From Lachnospiraceae bacterium UBA3332 (lineage in GTDB: Bacteria > Bacillota > Clostridia > Lachnospirales > Lachnospiraceae), in NCBI GenBank assembly GCA_002361095.1, contig DERU01000211.1, positions 1 through 6,724 of the forward strand: a DNA stretch of 6,724 bases. Reading direction: 5' to 3'. The position numbers and the translations under genes were made by a program. Under the pieces are notes generated by a model, which saw nothing but the letters and a program-made list of their open reading frames with translations, was not told the DNA's origin and ran no database searches. Every line of letters begins with the position of its first letter. The first letter of the stretch is position 1. Positions 1 to 6,013 of this stretch are shown here, one piece after another.

Positions 1-22
1 CAGACCTGTCTGAACTGTTACG
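1..22. repeat. Palindromic intergenic repeat, copy 1 (left arm cut off by window start)
   Basis: Positions 9-22 read TCTGAACTGTTACG, 5-8 are a CCTG loop, and 1-4 (CAGA) are the innermost part of the opposing arm. The rest of the left arm would lie before base 1. The visible right arm matches the reverse complement of 4126-4139 at 14 of 14 bases and 4144-4157 at 13 of 14, and the loop length of 4 is the same in both copies. This is therefore a second copy of the 4126-4157 element. No T-run follows the stem, so it is not a standard terminator of an upstream gene. It may be a dispersed REP-like element or a regulator binding site; the sequence does not decide between them. Confidence 0.75.
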
Positions 23-50
23 GATTTCCGTAGGTCCTTGTTTCGTTCCC

Positions 51-80
51 TTGCATTGTCCGGGGAAAATGTGGTAAAAT
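51..80 (+). promoter_or_regulatory. Candidate extended -10 promoter for the glycosyltransferase gene
   Basis: TTGCAT at 51-56 resembles a -35 box. TAAAAT at 75-80 resembles a -10 box, with an 18-nt spacer and a TG at 72-73 in the extended -10 position. Transcription would start near position 87. This gives a leader of about 30 nt to the ATG at 117 but only about 9 nt to the ATG at 96, which helps choose the start. It lies just downstream of palindrome copy 1. Read by eye, not scored. Confidence 0.5.
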
Positions 81-97
81 ACAGAGACCGGAACAAT

Positions 98-102
98 GGA
101 GG
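98..102 (+). promoter_or_regulatory. Ribosome binding site, unusually far from its start
   Basis: GGAGG at 98-102 is the only strong Shine-Dalgarno match before the first gene. It is 14 nt from the ATG at 117, longer than the usual 5-9 nt. It cannot serve the in-frame ATG at 96 because it lies inside that reading. It therefore favours 117 while leaving some doubt about initiation strength. Confidence 0.5.
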
Positions 103-116
103 AACAGAGCGTTATC

Positions 117-1187
117 ATGAAGGAACGGATTTATGTCTGCCACACGTATTACCATGTTTATGTAACCTGCTTAAAGGAACTGACGCTGCCCAAGCCAATG
201 CGCGGACAGGCCACGCTGGTTTTGAGCACCATGTCCAACGATTTCGGAGATTTGCAGGGCAGGGCGCAGGCCAGCGGTCTTTTCGAGGAAGTGCTGATGT
301 TTGAGGAGAAGGAAGAACACTTTTTCCCCGAACTAGCCAGATATCATACGGACTATGGCAATTTGGCGGCCAATCTTCTTGCGAGAATAAAGTTTACAAA
401 ACTGTATGGCAGGCTGCAGGAGCCTTACGTACCCGTGAATTTCGGGGAGTACGGGGACGTCTATGTGTTTTGCGACTCCGATCCGATCGGTTACTATCTG
501 AATTATAAGAAGATCCGGTATCATGCGCTGGAGGACGGGCTGGACTGTATCTGTTATTATGACACGGCGCGTTATGACAACCGGGGGCATTTTGCGCTGA
601 AAGCTTTTTTGGCAAAGTGGAATTTGATTTTTATCCAGAACGGATACAGCAAATACTGCGTCGATATGGAAGTGAATAACACTTCGATTTTAAAATATCC
701 CTGTCCGAAATATATTGAACAGCCCAGGGAGGTATTGGTACGGCGGCTGACGCAGGCGGATAAGAATGTGATTCTGCGGATTTTTATGGAGGATATGGAC
801 GGGCTGTGGGAGCAGCTTTCCGCAGGGAACCATCACGAAAGGAAGGTGCTGGTTTTGTCGGAGCCTTTGTGCAGTCTTCCCGTGCGGGAACAGATTTTTA
901 AGGATATCATCGCGCAATATGGGCAGGACGCCCAGGTACTGATTAAGCCGCACCCCAGGGATGGGTTGGACTACCGGGGGCTTTTCCCGCAGCATATCGT
1001 ACTGGACGGAAAATTTCCCATGGAGATTTTAAACTTTGTGGAAGGGCTGGAGTTTGAAAAGGTGGTTTCTGTGTATACCGTGCCGGATTCCATCCACTTC
1101 GCGAAGGAAAAGGTATTTTTGGGCGATGATTTTATGGACAAATATGAGAAACCCGAGGCGCACAGGTTTAACGAGCAGATTTATTGA
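117..1187 (+). CDS. GT52 / bacterial sialyltransferase-like glycosyltransferase
   Basis: A 356-residue soluble protein that probably adds a sugar to a growing lipid-linked glycan on the cytoplasmic face. It starts with a short beta strand, IYVCHTYYHVYVT (5-17), typical of the N-terminal Rossmann-like half of this fold. It carries the two hallmark motifs of the bacterial sialyltransferase families (GT38/GT52/GT80 group): an acidic-acidic-Gly motif at E139-D140-G141 (in LEDGLD) and an HP motif at H279-P280 (in IKPHPRD). A weaker Ser/Thr motif sits near S318-T321. In these families the acidic residue and His act in catalysis and CMP binding. No signal peptide or membrane segment is visible. The ATG at 117 is preferred over the in-frame ATG at 96 because of the promoter position and the GGAGG at 98-102. 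GT52 also includes non-sialyl (glucosyl) transferases, so the donor sugar is not assigned; no CMP-sialic acid genes are in view. The gene ends 23 nt before the ABC gene start. Confidence 0.8.
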   Translation: MKERIYVCHTYYHVYVTCLKELTLPKPMRGQATLVLSTMSNDFGDLQGRAQASGLFEEVLMFEEKEEHFFPELARYHTDYGNLAANLLARIKFTKLYGRLQEPYVPVNFGEYGDVYVFCDSDPIGYYLNYKKIRYHALEDGLDCICYYDTARYDNRGHFALKAFLAKWNLIFIQNGYSKYCVDMEVNNTSILKYPCPKYIEQPREVLVRRLTQADKNVILRIFMEDMDGLWEQLSAGNHHERKVLVLSEPLCSLPVREQIFKDIIAQYGQDAQVLIKPHPRDGLDYRGLFPQHIVLDGKFPMEILNFVEGLEFEKVVSVYTVPDSIHFAKEKVFLGDDFMDKYEKPEAHRFNEQIY

Positions 1188-1210
1188 ACGGTTGCCGGGA
1201 AAGGCAGGAT

Positions 1211-2962
1211 ATGAAAAAGATTTGGGATAAAATGATGGTTCTGATGAGCCGGAAGCAGAAATGGAAGATGGCGCAGATTCTGGTTCTGATGATCGTGGGC
1301 GCGGCGTTGGAGACGGCAAGCATTACGATGGTGCTTCCGGCGATACAGGTCATCATGAAGCCGGAGAGCCTGGAAGGGGACGGCATTGTGGCGCGGGCTT
1401 ACCGGTTGACCGGGCTTGACAGTGCGGTGCAGTTTACGGTGCTGATTTTGAGCCTGATTATTGTAGGCTTTGTGCTGAAAAACATATTTTTGTATTTTCA
1501 AAACGTAGTGCAGCTGCGGTTTGTGTACACGAACCAGTTTGAGACGTCCCAGCGCATGATGATTAATTTTATGAAGCGGCCTTATGAGTATTATTTAAAT
1601 GCCGACACCTCCGTGATCCAGCGGATGATCACTTCGGACGTGAACAATATGTACGGGCTGGTGCTGGCCAGTCTGCAGCTGGCCAGCGAGATGATCATTT
1701 TTGTGTTTTTGGTGTCCGTACTGGTGGTCAAGGCGCCGCAGATGATTCTGACTATTGCGGCTTTGCTGGTGGCAGTGCTTTTGGTGATCAAATGCGTGCT
1801 CAAGCCGATTATGTACCGGGTGGGGCAGCAAAATCAGGATTATTACAGCGGTTTATATAAATGGATTGAGGAAGCCGTCATGGGGATCAAGGAAATTAAG
1901 ATCGCCAATAAGGAAAATTATTTTATCGTGGAGTACGGCAAATGCGGACAGGGCTATGTCAATGCGGTACAGAAATATAATATTTTTAACGCTACGCCGC
2001 GTCTGCTTATCGAGACGGTCTGCATGACCGGGCTGGTTTTGTACCTGATTATCATGATTGTGTCCGGGGCAAACATGGTGGATATGGTGGAGCAGATCGG
2101 GGTCTTTGCGATTGCGGCGATGCGCCTTTTGCCCTCCGCCAACAGAATTAATAACTATTTGACACAAATTTCCTATTTTGAACCCTTTTTCATGGGGGTG
2201 TCGGACGATCTGCAGGATGAAATCCACGATAAGGATATGGTCTATGACATGGAAGTTTACCGCAGGAAAAAGGAAGTGGAAAAGCTTTTGGTGCGGGAAA
2301 AGATTGTACTGGACGATATCGTTTACAAATATCCGAATTCGGAGGCGCTCATTTTTGACCACGCCCATATGGAGATCCCGGTGGGGGCGTCGGTGGGAAT
2401 TGTGGGAACCTCCGGTGCGGGCAAGACGACGATAGTAGATATTATGCTGGGACTTTTGGAGATTACACAGGGGCATATTCTGGCGGACGGCATAGAGGTG
2501 CGGGAACATTATGAGGGCTGGCTGAAAAATATAGGCTATATCCCCCAGACTATTTTTATGATCGACTCTACCATCCGCAAAAACGTGGCGTTCGGCTATG
2601 CGGATGAGGACATTGACGACGAAAAAGTGTGGGAGGCGTTGAAGAAGGCCCGGCTGGATACGTTTGTGCGCGGGCTGCCGGAAGGGCTGGATACCGGGAT
2701 CGGCGAGCGGGGCATCCGGATTTCCGGCGGACAGCGGCAGCGTATCGGTATTGCGAGGGCCCTGTTTGAGGATCCGGAGGTGTTGGTGTTGGATGAGGCT
2801 ACCAGCGCGCTGGACAATGAAACGGAGAGCGCGATTATGGAATCCATCAACAGTCTGCACGGGCATAAGACACTGGTGATCATCGCCCACCGCCTGCAGA
2901 CGATCGAGAAATGCGACATTGTTTACCGTGTGGAACAGGGAGAGATTCGCCGGGAGCGATGA
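1211..2962 (+). CDS. PglK/MsbA-type ABC exporter, fused membrane and ATPase domains
   Basis: A 583-residue half-transporter that would work as a homodimer, most likely flipping a lipid-linked oligosaccharide across the membrane. The N-terminal domain has about six membrane segments (roughly 20-45, 73-97, 153-174, 178-200, 265-288 and 293-308). The C-terminal ATPase domain is complete: Walker A GTSGAGKT (399-406), Q-loop Q446, signature ISGGQ (504-508), Walker B ending D528-E529, SALD D-loop (532-535) and switch His H560. All catalytic residues are intact. The N-terminal pattern (charged KKIWDKMMVLMSRKQK, then a long hydrophobic run) and the linker GIKEIKI resemble PglK-like flippases in glycan clusters. 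The ATG at 1211 follows GGGAAAGG (1197-1204) with a 6-nt spacer. An in-frame TTG at 1184 would overlap the upstream stop by 4 nt and add 9 residues; it lacks a clear binding site. Substrate is inferred from neighbours; drug or peptide export is the alternative. Confidence 0.9.
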   Translation: MKKIWDKMMVLMSRKQKWKMAQILVLMIVGAALETASITMVLPAIQVIMKPESLEGDGIVARAYRLTGLDSAVQFTVLILSLIIVGFVLKNIFLYFQNVVQLRFVYTNQFETSQRMMINFMKRPYEYYLNADTSVIQRMITSDVNNMYGLVLASLQLASEMIIFVFLVSVLVVKAPQMILTIAALLVAVLLVIKCVLKPIMYRVGQQNQDYYSGLYKWIEEAVMGIKEIKIANKENYFIVEYGKCGQGYVNAVQKYNIFNATPRLLIETVCMTGLVLYLIIMIVSGANMVDMVEQIGVFAIAAMRLLPSANRINNYLTQISYFEPFFMGVSDDLQDEIHDKDMVYDMEVYRRKKEVEKLLVREKIVLDDIVYKYPNSEALIFDHAHMEIPVGASVGIVGTSGAGKTTIVDIMLGLLEITQGHILADGIEVREHYEGWLKNIGYIPQTIFMIDSTIRKNVAFGYADEDIDDEKVWEALKKARLDTFVRGLPEGLDTGIGERGIRISGGQRQRIGIARALFEDPEVLVLDEATSALDNETESAIMESINSLHGHKTLVIIAHRLQTIEKCDIVYRVEQGEIRRER

Positions 2963-3035
2963 AAATGTGATATTTTCACGGAAATGAAAACAGGAGCCAA
3001 AAAAGCAGAGGAGATAACTGCGGAAGGGAGAGCGG

Positions 3036-4109
3036 ATGGGAAAGACCGCGCGGCAGGCCAATATAGAATTGCTTCGGATTGCGGCCATGTTTATGGTGGT
3101 GGTCATGCATTATCTGACAGTCACAATCGAGCCTGTACCGGGGAGCGGGGTGCATGGTTCGGATGTGGGCTATGCGGTGACGGAATCGCTTTGCATTGTG
3201 GCGGTGAATGTCTATGTGCTCATCAGCGGCTACTTTTTGTCGCCGGTATCCTTTTCTTTGCGCAGGGTAGGACGGGTGCTGGCACAGACATTGTTTTATA
3301 CAATCCTGCTTCCGCTTGTGCTGGTGGTTTGCGGTATACTGCCTTTTTCGGAAGTTTTTGGGGTTTATCATATTTGGAACAGTATTTTTCCGGTGCAGTC
3401 CGGGCATTATTGGTTTGTCACCGCTTATGTGGTTTTGCTGCTTTTTACCCCCTTTTTGAACACAGCGGTGCAGCGGTTGGACAAAAAGGCGTTTATGCAG
3501 GCGCTTCTGGCGCTTCTGGCGTTTTTTTGCTTCGGAAAAACATTGAGTCCGCTGCAGTTTGCCACAGACCGGTACGGTTATGATTTCGGATGGTTTATGG
3601 TGCTGTATCTGACGGGAGGTTATCTGCGCAGATTCGGTTTCGGAATTTTGAAAAGTACGGGAAGGGGACTGGCGGTTTATTTGGGATCCGCTGCTTTGAC
3701 GGCGGGGACGGAAGTGCTGCTTATGATTTTATGTGAGAACGGGCTGCCGCTGGATTATTACCGGAGTGTGCCTTTTCACTATAATTATCTGTTAAACCTG
3801 ACAGGGGCGTTGGGATTATTTTCGGCTTTTTGGCATATGCATATCGGGGAAGGGAAGGCCGCCGGCATGATCCGGTTTGTCAGCCCTGCCGTGTTCGGGG
3901 TATATCTGATTCACGGACAGGCAGATGTGGCGAACCTCTGGTATGGCTGGATAAGCGGCCTGGCGACCTCCCTGGCGTATCCGCTGCGGCTGCTTTTGCA
4001 TACGTCGGCAGTGTTTTGGATCTGTATTGGGATTGACAAAGGCAGGGGACTGCTCTTTGACCGGGTTGGGCGGTTTATTGCGGCAAAAAAAAGTACCCGG
4101 ACGGCATAA
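3036..4109 (+). CDS. Acyltransferase-3 family membrane O-acyltransferase
   Basis: A 357-residue integral membrane protein of the acyltransferase-3 family, whose members move acyl groups (usually acetyl) onto exported polysaccharides, lipid-linked sugars or peptidoglycan. The start of the protein has the family hallmark: ANIELLR followed by a hydrophobic run and MHYL, giving R14-X10-H25, the catalytic Arg/His pair. ISGYFL (64-69) and the HYWFVTAYVVLLLFTPFLN segment (124-142) are also typical. About ten membrane segments span residues 12-337, and the tail is short and basic, with no extra SGNH domain as in OatA. The start ATG is preceded by GGAAGGGAG (3022-3030) with a 5-nt spacer. The 73-nt gap from the ABC gene has no promoter or terminator I can support, so co-transcription is likely. 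In this setting it probably O-acetylates the glycan built by the neighbours. The acceptor is unknown. Confidence 0.88.
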   Translation: MGKTARQANIELLRIAAMFMVVVMHYLTVTIEPVPGSGVHGSDVGYAVTESLCIVAVNVYVLISGYFLSPVSFSLRRVGRVLAQTLFYTILLPLVLVVCGILPFSEVFGVYHIWNSIFPVQSGHYWFVTAYVVLLLFTPFLNTAVQRLDKKAFMQALLALLAFFCFGKTLSPLQFATDRYGYDFGWFMVLYLTGGYLRRFGFGILKSTGRGLAVYLGSAALTAGTEVLLMILCENGLPLDYYRSVPFHYNYLLNLTGALGLFSAFWHMHIGEGKAAGMIRFVSPAVFGVYLIHGQADVANLWYGWISGLATSLAYPLRLLLHTSAVFWICIGIDKGRGLLFDRVGRFIAAKKSTRTA

Positions 4110-4125
4110 AAGCATAGGGAAAATA

Positions 4126-4157
4126 CGTAACAGTTCAGAATGGTCTGAACCGTTACG
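4126..4157. repeat. Palindromic intergenic repeat, copy 2 (complete)
   Basis: The left arm CGTAACAGTTCAGA (4126-4139) and right arm TCTGAACCGTTACG (4144-4157) pair over 14 bp with one A-C mismatch (4132/4151) around the loop ATGG. It sits alone in the 80-nt gap between the acyltransferase and the GT-C-like gene. There is no T-run on the + side; on the - strand the stem is followed by TATTTTCCC, a poor T-tract. The arms equal those of the copy at 1-22. Possible roles: a dispersed repeat, an operator, or an RNA stem that protects or partly terminates the message. Confidence 0.85.
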
Positions 4158-4178
4158 AATCGGCAACATGGATAGCGT

Positions 4179-4184
4179 GGGGGA
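4179..4184 (+). promoter_or_regulatory. Ribosome binding site that decides the GT-C-like gene start
   Basis: GGGGGA at 4179-4184 is 5 nt before the ATG at 4190. It abuts or overlaps the in-frame ATG at 4184, so it cannot serve that codon. This selects the start at 4190, giving MKRQIKK as the N-terminus. Confidence 0.6.
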
Positions 4185-4189
4185 TGGAC

Positions 4190-5938
4190 ATGAAGAGGCA
4201 AATCAAAAAAATAGCCGTAAATTATATATTTCCGCTGGCGCTGCTTTTGTATCCGCTGGGAAAAATCGGGCTGGGCATTGACCTGACGGATTCCTGCTAC
4301 GGACTTGTGAATTTTAAGTTCTTTCCGCATGCGGGGCGCGAGTGGACGGTGGCGACCTATCTGGCCAACGTATTGGGTGCGTTTCTGATGCGCCTGCCCT
4401 TCGGGGATACGTTGATCGGCATACGGTTTTACACAGGTCTTTTGGTGAGCGCCATGGCGCTGCTTTCCTATTACTTTTTGAAGGGAAAAATGCCTGCGTG
4501 GATCGCCTTTCTGGGAGAGGCAGTGGCGGTGAGCCTGTGTTGGATTCCCACCACCAGTCTGTACAATTACCTCACGTTTTTCCTGTTTTTGTGCGGCAGC
4601 GTTACGCTGTACCGGGGATTGGTTTGGAGAAGGCGGCCGCTGTTGGCTATGGCTGGGGTGTTTTTGGGAATGAGCGCGTTGACCAGGCTTCCAAACATAT
4701 TGGAATGCGGATTGATTGCTGCGGTATTTTATTACGGGCGGATCAAGAAAAAGACGGCGGGGGAAATACGGAAGGATGCGGCGGCCTGCGTGGCAGGCTT
4801 TGCGGCAGCTTTTGCCATAGGTTTTATGGCGATCTGCCTGCAGTTTGGCCCGGGCGCCTACGGGCAGATGCTGGCGGGTCTGTCCGGCTATAGCGCCACG
4901 GATGCCACCTATTCGCCGCTTTCCATGATCGGCTCTATCGTCGGGGCTTATCTGGTTTCCCTGAAATGGGTGTTTTTGCTGCTGGCTGCCGCTGCCATGG
5001 GTGTGGTGATGTTCCTGATCGCGCCGGGACGGTTTGTAAAATGCAAAATGGGCGTTTATTTGTGCATGCTTCCGGTTTTGCTGCGCCTGCTGTGGGGCCG
5101 GGGGATGTTTAGTTTCCAATATGCGTTTTACTGGAGCGTTTTTCAGTGGTGCATGGTGCTTTTGTACGCGGCCATCGGGCTTTGTCTGTGGGCTTTGGCA
5201 AATCCGGTAATTTTCCGGCGGGATAAGCTGTTGGCGCTGCTGGTGCTGTTGATTATTCTCATTACGCCCATTGGCAGCAACAATGAGACATACCCGAATA
5301 TGAACAATCTGTTTTTGGTGGCTCCGGTGACATTCTGGCTGGGCTACCGGGTTTATTTGACCCTGCGGCGCAAACCGGAAGCGTTTCCGGTTCGGGTGAT
5401 GGGGATTTTTGTAACGGCGGTGCTTGTGGTGCAGAGTTTGGGCTTCGGAACGCATGCGGTGTTCCGGGACAGTATCGACGGACAGAAAAGGGACAGCTAT
5501 GTTTCCGGGAACCGGAAGCTGGCCGGAGTGAGAACCAATGCCGCCAATGCGGCGGCGCTGCAGGATGTGGTGGATTTTGTCAACCGAAATGTCCGGGGAA
5601 TGCAGACGGTGATTACCTTCGGGGATGTGCCGGGCTTTGGCTGGCTGTTTGATATGCCTTCGGAATTGTCCCATGACTGGCCGGATATGAACACCTATCC
5701 GGCGGAGACGATGCGGCGGGATTTGGAAAATGTGCTGTATAAAGACCACGGTTTTCCCCTGGTGCTGGTCAATCCCTCCAATGTGGATTTTGAGGATGCG
5801 CAGGAAACCGCCAAATGGGAACTGCTGCAGGATTTTATGGAAGAATACGATTATAGGGAAGTACTGGACAACGGCACATATCAGATTTACCGGCAGGCAG
5901 GCCAGGACAGGACCGGGACTTTGGCCGGGGAAGGTTGA
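4190..5938 (+). CDS. Polytopic membrane protein, probable GT-C fold glycosyltransferase
   Basis: A 582-residue protein with a short basic N-terminus (MKRQIKK), about 11-12 membrane segments between residues 10 and 421, and a soluble C-terminal region of about 155 residues. The first outward loop after the first membrane segment carries D31 and D34 (in GIDLTDSCY), where GT-C enzymes place catalytic or metal-binding acids. A conserved-looking loop TPIGSNNETYPNMNN lies at 359-373. The tail contains ITFGDVPGFGWLFDMP (475-490) and SHDWPDMNTY (494-503), a pattern I associate with uncharacterised membrane proteins of clostridial glycan loci. The acceptor and polyprenyl-phosphate sugar donor cannot be named. 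If GT-C, it would add a sugar on the outer face, after the ABC protein flips the lipid-linked glycan. It could instead be a polymerase or ligase. It follows palindrome copy 2, so it may begin a separately controlled part of the operon, although I see no promoter there. Confidence 0.6.
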   Translation: MKRQIKKIAVNYIFPLALLLYPLGKIGLGIDLTDSCYGLVNFKFFPHAGREWTVATYLANVLGAFLMRLPFGDTLIGIRFYTGLLVSAMALLSYYFLKGKMPAWIAFLGEAVAVSLCWIPTTSLYNYLTFFLFLCGSVTLYRGLVWRRRPLLAMAGVFLGMSALTRLPNILECGLIAAVFYYGRIKKKTAGEIRKDAAACVAGFAAAFAIGFMAICLQFGPGAYGQMLAGLSGYSATDATYSPLSMIGSIVGAYLVSLKWVFLLLAAAAMGVVMFLIAPGRFVKCKMGVYLCMLPVLLRLLWGRGMFSFQYAFYWSVFQWCMVLLYAAIGLCLWALANPVIFRRDKLLALLVLLIILITPIGSNNETYPNMNNLFLVAPVTFWLGYRVYLTLRRKPEAFPVRVMGIFVTAVLVVQSLGFGTHAVFRDSIDGQKRDSYVSGNRKLAGVRTNAANAAALQDVVDFVNRNVRGMQTVITFGDVPGFGWLFDMPSELSHDWPDMNTYPAETMRRDLENVLYKDHGFPLVLVNPSNVDFEDAQETAKWELLQDFMEEYDYREVLDNGTYQIYRQAGQDRTGTLAGEG

Positions 5939-5982
5939 CGGTCCGGTTACAGGCGAAACGGCAAAAACAGACGGAATTTGAG

Positions 5983-6000
5983 TGCCCGCCACAGCGGGCA
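5983..6000 (+). promoter_or_regulatory. GC-rich hairpin immediately before the wecE ribosome binding site
   Basis: TGCCCGC (5983-5989) and GCGGGCA (5994-6000) pair perfectly around a CACA loop. No T-run follows, so it is not an intrinsic terminator. It ends 3 nt before the GGGAG at 6004-6008. It could adjust translation of wecE, or act as a processing or pausing site. A 7-bp GC hairpin could also occur by chance. Confidence 0.4.
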
Positions 6001-6003
6001 GAT

Positions 6004-6008
6004 GGGAG
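6004..6008 (+). promoter_or_regulatory. Ribosome binding site that decides the wecE start
   Basis: GGGAG at 6004-6008 is 5 nt before the ATG at 6014. An in-frame ATG at 6002 overlaps this site and has no good site of its own, so 6014 is the better start. Confidence 0.6.
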
Positions 6009-6013
6009 TAAAT

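Noticed and set aside
2961..2977. Small inverted repeat GAAAAT/ATTTTC just after the ABC gene stop
   Set aside because: AT-rich 6-bp stem with a 5-nt loop and no T-run; too weak to support as a terminator or operator.
1853..3106. Minus-strand open frame of 417 codons antisense to the ABC gene
   Set aside because: The + strand has every ABC ATPase motif intact here; the antisense translation shows no recognisable domain and spans a gene boundary.
3501..3528. Tandem GCGCTTCTG unit twice, then a run of seven T, inside the acyltransferase (and a run of eight A at 4085-4092 near its end), as a phase-variation switch
   Set aside because: The tracts are short for slippage-based switching, the frame is intact, and the eight-A run would change only the last few residues. 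Strain-to-strain length differences would be needed to revive the idea.
2984..3583. Plus-strand open frame of 199 codons overlapping the start of the acyltransferase
   Set aside because: It is out of frame with the acyltransferase, whose R14-X10-H25 motif and ribosome binding site are clear. The alternative translation is Gly/Ala/Arg/Cys-rich and low in coherence.
4342..4893. Plus-strand open frame of 183 codons inside the GT-C-like gene
   Set aside because: Out-of-frame reading of a continuous membrane-protein frame; no ribosome binding site or family signal.
5935..5966. TTGACG at 5935-5940 as a -35 box for a wecE promoter
   Set aside because: No acceptable -10 box 16-18 nt downstream; the nearest A-rich stretch is GCAAAA at a poor distance.
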